From Rubrobacter sp. (GTDB lineage: Bacteria; Actinomycetota; Rubrobacteria; Rubrobacterales; Rubrobacteraceae): a DNA stretch of 9,542 nt. Every line of letters starts with the position of its first letter. Positions within the stretch are counted from its first letter, which is position 1. Positions 1 through 6,828 of the stretch are shown here, piece by piece. The notes beneath the pieces were generated by a model. The model was given only the letters and a program-made list of their open reading frames with translations, searched no databases and was not told where the DNA came from. The stretch covers positions 1-9,542 of the forward strand of contig JAFAPF010000296.1 in NCBI GenBank assembly GCA_019247245.1, written 5' to 3'. Made by a program: the position numbers and the translations under genes.

Positions 1-950
1 TCGTCTTGCCGGATGCCTCGATAGTGCACATCGGCGGTGGCAAGGCACCCGACGCCCCGGGCTACGATCTGCTCGGGGCGTTCGTGGGCTCCGAAGGGAC
101 TTTGGGGATAGCGACCAAGGTAACCCTCCGGCTCGTACGCGTGCCGCAGGCAGTGCGGACCCTGCTGGCAGCCTTCGAAGATACCGAGCAGGCCGGCGGT
201 GCCGTCTCGGGAATTATAGGCGCTGGGATCGTACCGGCCGCCGTTGAGATGATGGATGCTCTGTGCATCGAGGCGGTCGAGGCCGCGATGCACCCGGGCT
301 TTCCGGAGGCCGGAGCGATCCTCCTTTTGGAGCTCGATGGCCCGGAGGCTGAGGTGGCTAACCAGTTCGAGCAGGTGATCGAGGTCTTCGAGGAGAGCAA
401 CGCCACGGAGATCCGGGTCGCCGGGGACGACCAAGAACGGGCGCTCTTCTGGAAGGGCCGTAAGGCGGCGTTCGGGGCGATGGGACGCATCAGCAACGAC
501 TACTATGTCCAGGATAGTGTGATCCCACGTACGGAGCTCGGGCCGGTCCTTAAAAGGATCTCCGAGCTCAGCGGAGAGTATGAGCTACGGGTGGCGAACG
601 TCTTCCACGCTGGAGACGGTAACTTGCACCCTCTGGTCCTATACAACAACGAGATCGAAGGTGAGTTCGAGCGGGCCGAGGAACTGGCCGGTGAGATAGT
701 GTTTGCTTGCCTGGAGTACGGTGGATCCCTCACCGGGGAGCACGGCATCGGCGAAGACAAGAAGAAATACATGCCCAGGATGTTCACCGAAGACGACATG
801 AACACCATGCAGCTTTTGCGGTGTGCCTTCGACCCGCACCAGATCTGCAACCCCGGCAAGATCTTCCCAACTCCGCGCTTGTGTGGGGAGCGACCCGGTC
901 CCTTTCGCATGCACCCGATACAAAAAGCTGGCCTCGCGGAGAACTTCTAG
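1..950 (+). CDS. glcD: Glycolate oxidase FAD subunit GlcD (5'-truncated by window)
   Basis: The gene enters from the left edge; the first whole codon is GTC at 3-5 and about 315 residues are visible of a family that is normally 460-490 long. The start codon is outside the window. The visible part begins at the end of the FAD-binding type 4 domain (GSEGTLGIATKVTLRLV, about nt 90-140) and then covers the FAD-linked oxidase C-terminal domain. Diagnostic motifs are HAGDGNLHP (606-632), GGSLTGEHGIG (about 720-752) and FDPHQICNPGKIFP near the end. GlcD is the main flavoprotein subunit of the membrane-associated glycolate dehydrogenase that oxidises glycolate to glyoxylate; D-lactate can be an alternative substrate in this family. 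A tail ending AGLAENF follows the FAD-oxidase core. The stop TAG (948-950) overlaps the GTG start of glcE by one base, so the two are probably translationally coupled. A D-lactate dehydrogenase is the main alternative, but the glcE and glcF neighbours favour GlcD. Confidence 0.93.
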   Translation, partial: VLPDASIVHIGGGKAPDAPGYDLLGAFVGSEGTLGIATKVTLRLVRVPQAVRTLLAAFEDTEQAGGAVSGIIGAGIVPAAVEMMDALCIEAVEAAMHPGFPEAGAILLLELDGPEAEVANQFEQVIEVFEESNATEIRVAGDDQERALFWKGRKAAFGAMGRISNDYYVQDSVIPRTELGPVLKRISELSGEYELRVANVFHAGDGNLHPLVLYNNEIEGEFERAEELAGEIVFACLEYGGSLTGEHGIGEDKKKYMPRMFTEDDMNTMQLLRCAFDPHQICNPGKIFPTPRLCGERPGPFRMHPIQKAGLAENF

Positions 951-952
951 TG
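938..952 (+). promoter_or_regulatory. Ribosome binding site and TAGTG stop-start junction, glcD/glcE
   Basis: GGAG at 938-941 lies 8 nt before GTG 950. The glcD stop TAG (948-950) and the glcE start GTG (950-952) share the G at 950. This decides the glcE start and suggests termination-reinitiation coupling. Confidence 0.75.
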
Positions 953-2236
953 GATACCACGGGTACGAAGGCCTCCTTGGAAGATCTGCAGAGGATAGTC
1001 GGTGAGGAGCACGCCTGGGAGGCTGCATCGGAAGATGCCGTGGACGGTATCCACCCCTCGTTTGTCGCCGAGCCAAGCTCCATCGACGAGGCGAGCGAGC
1101 TGATGAAGCTCGCCGACAGCGAGGGCCTCTCGGTAGCCCCCCGAGGCAGCGGGACGAAGATGCTTTTAGGTAACCCGCCAAGCAGGTTGGATCTCGTCGT
1201 TAGCACCGCACGCGTGAACGAGGTCATCGAGCATGTACCCGGAGATCAGATCATCCGGGTCCAGGCTGGGTTAAAGCTCGAAACCCTGCAGGAGCAGCTC
1301 GCCGGCTCCGAGCAGATCCTTGGTATCGACCCGCCGGAGAAGGGGGCGACGATCGGGGGCACCATCGCGACAAACTCCTCGGGGCCGAGAAGGTTGCGCT
1401 ACGGGACCATAAGGGACCTCATCATCGGCATCACAGTGGTCCTCGCGGACGGGACGGTGGCAAAGGCCGGTGGCAAAGTTGTCAAGAACGTGGCCGGCTA
1501 CGACCTCTCTAAGCTGTTCACCGGGTCTTTAGGGACTATAGGTCTGATCGCGACCGCCAACTTCCGCCTGCATCCCAGGCCCGAGTTGGGACGCACGGTG
1601 GCGGTGGAGCTATCGGACACCAAAGAGGCGGGCGAAGCGACGCAGGCCGTAATGCATTCTCAGATCGTCTCGAGCGCCCTGGAGCTGCATTGGAATGAGG
1701 ATACGAGGCTTCTCACCCTCCTCATCGAGGGTATACCGCCTGCTGTCGAGGCGCAGGCAGAGACGGCTTCTTTCCTCTTTAAGCCCTTCGGAGAGACGCG
1801 GACTTTACGGGACGAGGAAATCCGCTATTTAGGACCCTTGACGCCGCCGGATGTGTCCGAGGCGAAGGAGGAGGTGGCGCTCAAGATCGGGGCTCCGCCG
1901 ACGGAACTCGCGGGTGTGCTCGACTCGGTGCTTGGGGCTTGCGAGCGCAGTGGTGTTACGCCGAGCATCATCGGCCACGCCGCGAATGGTATTACCATGG
2001 TCGGTCTATCCGGGGGTGGCGAGGAGGCGCAGGTAAGGGTCATCGAGGAGCTGCGCGGCGAAATCTGGGTCCGTCGGGGCGGAAGCTTGGTTGTGCAAAA
2101 GGCCCCGCTCTCGATAAAGAAGAGGGTCGATGTGTGGGGACCAGCGGGGGACTATCTCGGCCTCATCCGACGAGTAAAGGGAAAGTTCGATCCCCGGGGT
2201 GTGCTGAACCCGGGCAGGTTCCTGGGAGGCATCTAG
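950..2236 (+). CDS. glcE: Glycolate oxidase FAD-binding subunit GlcE
   Basis: This 428-residue protein is the second flavin-binding subunit of the GlcDEF complex. I chose GTG 950 as start because it overlaps the glcD stop by one base (TAGTG), has GGAG at 938-941 eight bases upstream, and removes an upstream extension that is only glcD read in another frame. The FAD-binding type 4 domain spans roughly residues 38-210: APRGSGTK (63-70), the IGGTIATNSSGP loop (135-146), LRYGTIRDLIIG (149-160), KNVAGYDLSKLFTGSLGTIG (179-198). The C-terminal part is divergent but ends in the family signature FDPRGVLNPGRF. At 428 residues it is longer than E. coli GlcE (350). The stop TAG again overlaps the next gene's GTG. 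Identification rests on domain motifs and on the D-E-F order; confidence is high. Confidence 0.92.
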   Translation: MDTTGTKASLEDLQRIVGEEHAWEAASEDAVDGIHPSFVAEPSSIDEASELMKLADSEGLSVAPRGSGTKMLLGNPPSRLDLVVSTARVNEVIEHVPGDQIIRVQAGLKLETLQEQLAGSEQILGIDPPEKGATIGGTIATNSSGPRRLRYGTIRDLIIGITVVLADGTVAKAGGKVVKNVAGYDLSKLFTGSLGTIGLIATANFRLHPRPELGRTVAVELSDTKEAGEATQAVMHSQIVSSALELHWNEDTRLLTLLIEGIPPAVEAQAETASFLFKPFGETRTLRDEEIRYLGPLTPPDVSEAKEEVALKIGAPPTELAGVLDSVLGACERSGVTPSIIGHAANGITMVGLSGGGEEAQVRVIEELRGEIWVRRGGSLVVQKAPLSIKKRVDVWGPAGDYLGLIRRVKGKFDPRGVLNPGRFLGGI

Positions 2237-2238
2237 TG
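2224..2238 (+). promoter_or_regulatory. Ribosome binding site and TAGTG stop-start junction, glcE/glcF
   Basis: GGGAGG at 2224-2229 lies 6 nt before GTG 2236. The glcE stop TAG (2234-2236) and the glcF start GTG (2236-2238) share one base, exactly repeating the glcD/glcE arrangement. It supports the long N-terminal form of GlcF. Confidence 0.75.
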
Positions 2239-3789
2239 ACCGAGAGGAACAATGGATCTTCGGAAGGCAGACCGGGGAGATCCCCGCACCCGCAAGAGCA
2301 GGGCAACCGCTACGACGCGACGGACGCCGCCGAGAGGTGGAGCGATCAGAAAGGCACCACACAAGAACAGGCGATGGCCGCTGCCATTGGAGCCGGCAGC
2401 CCGCAGGATGTCGGCCAGAATACCCGCGTCGCCACCTCGCACCCGATCTTGCAAACCGTAGGCGAGGCTCTTCCCGAGAGCGGCAGCTTTGCCTTCCCGG
2501 CCTTCGACGATCACCGCCCGCCTGACAAGCAACTCATAGACGAATGCGTCCACTGCGGCTTCTGTCTACCGACCTGCCCAACTTACGTGCTCTTCGGGGA
2601 GGAGATGGACTCCCCGCGCGGGCGTATCTACCTCATGAACAAGGGTCTCGCCGAAGAGTCGATGAACGACACTATGGTCCGTCACTGGGAACTGTGCCTC
2701 GGGTGTATGGCGTGCGTCACCGCCTGCCCTTCCGGCGTGCAGTACGACAAGCTCATAGAGACCACCCGGGCTCAGATCGAGCGCCGCTACGAGCGAAGGG
2801 CAGACGATAAGATGTTTCGAGAGATGATCTTCAGATTCTTCCCCTACCGCAGCCGACTGCGGCTCGCTGCCGGTCCTTTACGTCTCTATCAGCGCTTCGG
2901 CCTCGACAAAAAGCTCCGCAAGGCCGGCGCTATCGGCCGCCTTCCCGCTCGCATGAGAGCGATGGAAGCCCTCATGCCCAAGCTAGCGAAGGAACAGAAG
3001 ATCCCGGAGTACACATCCCCAGTGGGCGAGAAGCGCAGGAGGGTCGGGGTACTCATTGGTTGTGTACAGCAGGTCTTTTTCTCTCAGGTCAACGTCGCCA
3101 CCGCCCGAGTGCTGGCCGCCGAGGGTTGCGAGGTCGTCGCTCCTAAGCACCAGGGCTGCTGCGGCGCCTTGAGCACCCACGCCGGGCGCGAAAAGGAGTC
3201 ACTAGCCTTCGCGAGGAAGACCATAGACACTTTCGAGGCCGAGAACCTCGACAACGTAATCGTCAACGCCGCTGGCTGCGGCTCAACGATGAAGGAGTAC
3301 GCGTACCTTTTGCGCGACGATGCCGAGTATGCCGAGAGGGCCAAAGCATTCTCCGATAAGGTCAAGGATGTCTCGGAGTTTTTGTACGAGTTGGGCGCCG
3401 TCGCTGAGCGGCACCCTTTGCCGGTCTCGGCGGCGTACCACGATGCTTGCCACCTGGCGCACGCTCAGGGTGTTCGCAAGGAGCCTCGACAGGTCCTGAA
3501 GCAGATACCGGGGATGGAGATAAAGGAGATACAAGAGGCTGAGATCTGCTGTGGCTCGGCTGGCATCTATAACATGATTGAACCCGAACCTGCTGCCGAG
3601 CTGGGGGAGCGCAAGGCGAAGAACGTCTTCAGGACCGGTGCTCCATTGATCGTCACTTCCAATCCTGGCTGCATGCTTCAGATACAGGCTTCTCTCAAGA
3701 AGATGGGCCACGACGTGCCGATGGCCCACCCGATGCAGGTCCTCGATGCCTCCCTGCGGGGCGAGCCTGTGGAAGCTTTGCTCCGATAG
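2236..3789 (+). CDS. glcF: Glycolate oxidase iron-sulfur subunit GlcF, with N-terminal extension
   Basis: A 517-residue electron-transfer subunit that should take electrons from the GlcD/GlcE flavins and pass them to the membrane quinone pool. Two 4Fe-4S ferredoxin-type clusters are visible: C104, C107, C110, C114 (CVHCGFCLPTCP) and C154, C157, C160, C164 (CLGCMACVTACP). Two cysteine-rich CCG domains follow, with HQGCCG at 305-310 and ICCGSAG at 437-443, plus HDACHLAH at 402-409 and SNPGCM at 475-480. The start GTG 2236 is set by the TAGTG overlap with glcE and its Shine-Dalgarno sequence. This gives about 80 extra residues before the usual GlcF start; residues 1-85 are rich in G, S, Q, E and R, look disordered and have no recognisable domain. 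ATG 2374 (M47) is a possible later start but has no good ribosome binding site. All family metal ligands are present, so the protein looks intact. A generic CCG-domain oxidoreductase subunit is the only real alternative. Confidence 0.92.
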   Translation: MTERNNGSSEGRPGRSPHPQEQGNRYDATDAAERWSDQKGTTQEQAMAAAIGAGSPQDVGQNTRVATSHPILQTVGEALPESGSFAFPAFDDHRPPDKQLIDECVHCGFCLPTCPTYVLFGEEMDSPRGRIYLMNKGLAEESMNDTMVRHWELCLGCMACVTACPSGVQYDKLIETTRAQIERRYERRADDKMFREMIFRFFPYRSRLRLAAGPLRLYQRFGLDKKLRKAGAIGRLPARMRAMEALMPKLAKEQKIPEYTSPVGEKRRRVGVLIGCVQQVFFSQVNVATARVLAAEGCEVVAPKHQGCCGALSTHAGREKESLAFARKTIDTFEAENLDNVIVNAAGCGSTMKEYAYLLRDDAEYAERAKAFSDKVKDVSEFLYELGAVAERHPLPVSAAYHDACHLAHAQGVRKEPRQVLKQIPGMEIKEIQEAEICCGSAGIYNMIEPEPAAELGERKAKNVFRTGAPLIVTSNPGCMLQIQASLKKMGHDVPMAHPMQVLDASLRGEPVEALLR

Positions 3790-3796
3790 AGGCACA

Positions 3797-4717
3797 GTGA
3801 GAGTCTCCCGCTCGGTGCTGGCCGTTCCCGCCTCGGAATGGAAGATGATCAATAAAGGTTCGCTCTCCCGAGCGGACCTTTTCTTTCTCGACCTCGAAGA
3901 CGCCGTCGCCCCTGACTCGAAAGACGGCGCCCGCATGAATGTCATCCGGGCGCTCGAAGAGCTCGACTGGCATGGACGTCCGACGTTCTATCGTCTCAAC
4001 GCCCTCGACACCTCGCACTTCTACAAGGACGTCATCGAGGTTATCGAAGAAGCGGGGGACAGGCTTGACCTGATCCTGGTCCCCAAAGTGGGGCGTCCCA
4101 AGGACCTCCAAGCCCTAGATATCCTCCTCACGAGCGTGGAGCTGAACGCAGGCCTTGAACCCGGCAAGATAAAGCTGGAGGCTCAGATAGAGACCGCCGA
4201 AGGCCTCGTTAACATAGAGGGCATAGCCCACTCGACGAGTCGCCTCGAAGCCCTTGTCTTCGGTCCCGGTGACTACGCTGCCAGTATCAGAATGCCGCAG
4301 ACGAGCATTGGCACGATGGACGAGTGGGACGAATCGTACCCCGGCCATCGCTTCCACTATGCCATGCACCGCATCGTCGTAGCCGCCCGCGCAGCCGGCC
4401 TTCGTGCCATAGACGGTCCTGCTGCCAACTACAGAGACGAAAAAGGGCTGCGTAAGAGCTGCCTCCTAGCCCGCTCACTAGGCTTTGACGGCAAGTGGTG
4501 TATCCACCCTGGGCAGGTCGAAGTCGTCAACGAGGTCTTTTCACCCACCGAGAGAGAGCTCGCGTGGGCCAAAAAAGTAGTTTCCGCTTACGAGGAGGCC
4601 AACTTTACCGGGAGCGGTTCGATAAGCGTTGATGGCCAGATGGTGGACGCCGCCTCTATAAGAATGGCCCAAAACACTCTCGACCTCGCTCGAGGCGTGG
4701 GAATGATTCAAGAGTAA
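3797..4717 (+). CDS. HpcH/HpaI aldolase family, CitE-like; probable malyl-CoA lyase
   Basis: A 306-residue TIM-barrel lyase of the citrate lyase beta / malyl-CoA lyase family. The start is GTG 3797, 7 nt after the glcF stop, with AGAGG at 3788-3792. Visible motifs are VPAS (10-13), LDLEDAV (31-37), YRLN with Arg66, VPKV (95-98), QIETAEG with Glu132, FGPGDYAAS with Asp159, AIDGPAANYRD (204-214) and KWCIHPGQV (233-241). Arg66, Glu132 and Asp159 match the CoA-thioester/glyoxylate and Mg2+ ligands known for malyl-CoA lyases. The family cleaves or forms malyl-CoA (acetyl-CoA plus glyoxylate) or beta-methylmalyl-CoA (propionyl-CoA plus glyoxylate); some members are thioesterases. Following glcDEF, the likely job is to consume the glyoxylate made by GlcDEF. 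No citrate lyase alpha or gamma genes are adjacent, which argues against a true CitE. The exact substrate, and lyase versus thioesterase activity, cannot be told from sequence. Confidence 0.85.
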   Translation: MRVSRSVLAVPASEWKMINKGSLSRADLFFLDLEDAVAPDSKDGARMNVIRALEELDWHGRPTFYRLNALDTSHFYKDVIEVIEEAGDRLDLILVPKVGRPKDLQALDILLTSVELNAGLEPGKIKLEAQIETAEGLVNIEGIAHSTSRLEALVFGPGDYAASIRMPQTSIGTMDEWDESYPGHRFHYAMHRIVVAARAAGLRAIDGPAANYRDEKGLRKSCLLARSLGFDGKWCIHPGQVEVVNEVFSPTERELAWAKKVVSAYEEANFTGSGSISVDGQMVDAASIRMAQNTLDLARGVGMIQE

Positions 4718-4722
4718 TGGCG

Positions 4723-4728
4723 TAAAAT
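4723..4728 (+). promoter_or_regulatory. Possible -10 element upstream of trmFO
   Basis: TAAAAT differs from TATAAT at one position and sits in the 54-nt gap between the lyase stop and the trmFO GTG. I see no good -35 hexamer at 16-18 nt upstream. If used, transcription would begin near 4735, after the first ATG of the frame, which fits the later GTG start. Confidence 0.25.
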
Positions 4729-4755
4729 GTGGTCCCGGATATGCGACTTTTCTAC

Positions 4756-4774
4756 GGAGGATGATCACCCAGTG
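4756..4774 (+). promoter_or_regulatory. Shine-Dalgarno sequence deciding the trmFO start
   Basis: GGAGG at 4756-4760 lies 11 nt before GTG 4772. The ATG at 4727 in the same frame has no comparable site. Translation from 4772 puts the FAD-binding glycine loop at residues 8-13, as is usual in TrmFO. Confidence 0.65.
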
Positions 4775-6112
4775 GCGGATGTAACGGTTATCGGCGGTGG
4801 CCTGGCAGGGAGCGAGGCGGCTTGGCAGGCCGCCGAGAGGGGCTGCTCGGTCGAGCTGTGGGAGATGCGGCCGATTAAGCAAACGCCAGCCCACCGCACC
4901 GCCTCCTTGGCCGAGCTGGTCTGCTCGAACTCGATGGGCAATCTTTCTCTAGAGACGGCATCTGGGCTCTTGAAGGAGGAGCTCAGGCGTCTGGAGTCTG
5001 TAATCATTCACTGCGCCGACGCTAATGTGGTCCCGGCAGGCGGCGCGTTGGGGCTCGCGCGTGAGGACTTCTCGCTGGCCGTTACGGAAGCGGTGTACGG
5101 CCACCCGAGCATAAGGGTGATACGCAAGGAGATCACAGAGATACCCGTGGGGCCCGCGGTCATCGCCACCGGCCCCCTGACATCGGATGCCCTGGCGGAG
5201 AAGATCGCTGCTATCTCCGGCGAGACTTTGTTTTTCTACGATGCCGCGTCCCCCATCATCTTCCGCGAGTCCGTAGACCAGGAGAAGGTCTACCTCGCCT
5301 CCCGCTACGGTAAGGGCGAGGCCGCCTACCTGAACTGCCCGATGAACGAGGAGGAGTATTACGCTTTCGTCGAAGCGCTTGTAGAGGCGGAGCTCGCCCC
5401 TATAAAGGATTTTGAGGAGGACATGTACTTCGAGGGATGTTTGCCGGTCGAGGTGATCGCCCGTCGCGGCCCCGAGACACTGAGGTTCGGTCCGATGAAG
5501 CCCGTCGGCCTGCCTGACCCACGGACCGGCAAGGAACCTTACGCGGTTGTGCAGCTCAGGCAAGATGACGCTGAAGGCCGCCTCTTCAATATGGTTGGCT
5601 TCCAGACGCGTCTCAAGTGGGGCGAGCAGAAACTCGTCTTCCGCACCATTCCTGGTCTGAAGAACGCCGAGTTCGCCCGCATGGGCGTCATGCATCGCAA
5701 CACTTATCTACCGTCGAACCGAATGCTCGACGCCACGATGCGCGTTCGCACGGGAAAGTCGCTGTTCTTCGCCGGCCAGCTTACCGGGGTCGAAGGTTAC
5801 GTCGAGAGCACAGCGATGGGATACATAGCGGGTACAAACGCCGCGAGGCTGGCCCGTGGCGAAGAGCCGATAAAGATGCCTCGAGGCACCATGATGGGCG
5901 CGCTTGCCTATTACATTACCGTTAAAGAGGGCATCCTGCAGCCTATAAACTCCAATTGGGGCCTCGTGCCTGCTGCTCCCAAGGGTGAGAACGGATGCCG
6001 ACTCTCTAAGCCTGAGCGTCGTGCCCGCCAAGCTAGGATGGCGCTAGCTGCATTGGAGAGCTTCATCGGGGTAGGAGTAACCGGTGGCCAGGCCCCGGTG
6101 TCAAAATACTAA
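4772..6112 (+). CDS. trmFO: TrmFO: methylenetetrahydrofolate-tRNA-(uracil-5-)-methyltransferase
   Basis: A cytoplasmic flavoenzyme that methylates U54 in the T-loop of tRNA to m5U, taking the carbon from 5,10-methylenetetrahydrofolate and reducing power from FADH2/NAD(P)H. The 446-residue length is normal. Visible features are the N-terminal dinucleotide fold VIGGGLAGSEAA (6-17), LWEMRP (29-34), the LVCSNSMGNLSLETASG block (49-65), VPAGGALGLAR (87-97), ATGPLTSD (132-139), FYDAASPI (155-162), and a C-terminal region with GQLTGVEGYVES. Cys51 and Cys223 (in EGCLPVEV) match the two catalytically important cysteines of Bacillus TrmFO (Cys53, Cys226). A start at ATG 4727 would add 15 residues without family support. 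The gene follows the glyoxylate operon by 54 nt and could be read through from it or have its own weak promoter. Its function is housekeeping and unrelated to glycolate. Intact; very confident. Confidence 0.95.
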   Translation: MADVTVIGGGLAGSEAAWQAAERGCSVELWEMRPIKQTPAHRTASLAELVCSNSMGNLSLETASGLLKEELRRLESVIIHCADANVVPAGGALGLAREDFSLAVTEAVYGHPSIRVIRKEITEIPVGPAVIATGPLTSDALAEKIAAISGETLFFYDAASPIIFRESVDQEKVYLASRYGKGEAAYLNCPMNEEEYYAFVEALVEAELAPIKDFEEDMYFEGCLPVEVIARRGPETLRFGPMKPVGLPDPRTGKEPYAVVQLRQDDAEGRLFNMVGFQTRLKWGEQKLVFRTIPGLKNAEFARMGVMHRNTYLPSNRMLDATMRVRTGKSLFFAGQLTGVEGYVESTAMGYIAGTNAARLARGEEPIKMPRGTMMGALAYYITVKEGILQPINSNWGLVPAAPKGENGCRLSKPERRARQARMALAALESFIGVGVTGGQAPVSKY

Positions 6113-6136
6113 ACCGCCCGAGCTATCGTTTCGCAC

Positions 6137-6155
6137 CCTACTAACCTACAGTAGG
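6137..6155 (+). terminator. Weak hairpin after trmFO
   Basis: CCTACT (6137-6142) and AGTAGG (6150-6155) form a 6-bp stem with a 7-nt loop, 24 nt after the trmFO stop. No T tract follows, so a Rho-independent terminator is doubtful; it is the only clear hairpin in the first 140 nt after the gene. Confidence 0.25.
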
Positions 6156-6205
6156 CGAGAAGTGTGCTTTGAGCGGGTAGGCTGTGGGCTAGAGGCAACG
6201 GCAAA

Positions 6206-6215
6206 CCATTAATGG
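6206..6215. repeat. 10-bp palindrome CCATTAATGG
   Basis: A perfect palindrome, 40 nt upstream of the small ORF at 6255. Such a site could be an operator half-site pair, but a 10-bp palindrome can occur by chance and no second copy was seen. Confidence 0.2.
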
Positions 6216-6254
6216 GTGTAGGCGCGAGCTCGTTGGCAACTAGCATATCCATCA

Positions 6255-6458
6255 GTGACCAAGCCCTTACACGAGTATTCAATCTCTCGATTACAGAGGT
6301 TATTAAGATCCGCTAGAGGGTGGTACATAGTAGTCTTTAGAAGAGGTAAAAGCGTAGATATTCATCAGGTTCTGAGGCTGTTAGCACGAAGATTGCAGAG
6401 TAACGCTAGTGCCGAAACGATTTACGGGAAACCTATAGAGCTCAAGGGAAGACCATAG
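6255..6458 (+). CDS. Doubtful small basic hypothetical protein (67 aa)
   Basis: GTG-initiated frame of 67 residues; I do not recognise it. It is rich in Arg and Leu, and the run ISRLQRLL followed by HQVLRLLARRL looks like two amphipathic helices around a short hydrophobic stretch (WYIVVF). There is no signal peptide and no obvious domain. Against it: no Shine-Dalgarno sequence before GTG 6255, AT-rich DNA in which short open frames are less expected but still possible, and no operon partner. For it: it occupies the middle of an otherwise empty 420-nt gap and is not antisense to a better gene. It might be a real small protein, a remnant of a longer gene, or chance. Confidence 0.3.
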   Translation: MTKPLHEYSISRLQRLLRSARGWYIVVFRRGKSVDIHQVLRLLARRLQSNASAETIYGKPIELKGRP

Positions 6459-6519
6459 TTGTGGTGGCGTGAGTGGCTTTTAGGGCTGTGTCTCGATAGC
6501 ATTAGTACAAGAAATTAAG

Positions 6520-6537
6520 AAAGGAGCTACGTCGGTG
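6520..6537 (+). promoter_or_regulatory. Strong Shine-Dalgarno sequence of the 2TM protein gene
   Basis: AAAGGAG at 6520-6526 with an 8-nt spacer fixes GTG 6535 as the start. It is among the best ribosome binding sites in the window. Confidence 0.75.
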
Positions 6538-6816
6538 AACCAGGAACAACAGCGTTATGAACAAGCACGCGCACGTGTTAAGCAGTTAAAGGGGTTCTAT
6601 ACACACGCTATCGTCTACGTTGTGGTTAATATCGTATTGTTCGTCATTAACCTTCTCATGCCTGGCCCGTGGTGGTTCTACTGGCCCCTACTAGGCTGGG
6701 GCATAGGGCTTGGAGTACACGCGCTGAACGTATTCGTACTTGGCGGCACAGTAGGCCGGGACTGGGAAGAGCGCAAGATCAAGGAATTGATGGATAAGCA
6801 CGACGAGCAGCGGTAA
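6535..6816 (+). CDS. 2TM domain-containing small membrane protein
   Basis: A 93-residue integral membrane protein of the 2TM domain family. A hydrophilic N-terminus with a short charged helix (residues 1-19) is followed by TM1 at about 21-42, a tight turn containing GPWW (44-47), TM2 at about 47-70, and the family's conserved C-terminal block GRDWEERKIKELMDKH (74-89). The length is typical for a stand-alone member; in other proteins the same module precedes a histidine kinase. There is no enzymatic motif and its molecular role is not known. It appears to be a single gene: 76 nt separate it from the doubtful ORF upstream and 186 nt from the transpeptidase gene downstream. Base composition is AT-richer than the flanking operons (40-47% GC in two counted lines), partly because of the TM codons. 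Intact, with a strong ribosome binding site. Confidence 0.87.
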   Translation: MNQEQQRYEQARARVKQLKGFYTHAIVYVVVNIVLFVINLLMPGPWWFYWPLLGWGIGLGVHALNVFVLGGTVGRDWEERKIKELMDKHDEQR

Positions 6817-6828
6817 TTAGACAAGAGA

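Noticed and set aside
707..949. Upstream extension of the glcE frame overlapping glcD
   Set aside because: The residues are a shifted reading of the glcD C-terminal domain; GTG 950 has the Shine-Dalgarno sequence and junction expected for the true start.
1939..2235. Upstream extension of the glcF frame overlapping glcE
   Set aside because: It is glcE read in another frame with no domain content; GTG 2236 has the proper ribosome binding site.
3283..3945. 220-residue minus-strand open frame across glcF and the lyase
   Set aside because: It is antisense to two well-supported genes, has no recognisable motif, and is the kind of frame that high-GC coding DNA gives by chance.
4949..5695. 248-residue minus-strand open frame inside trmFO
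   Set aside because: Antisense shadow of a clear housekeeping gene; no family resemblance and no ribosome binding site.
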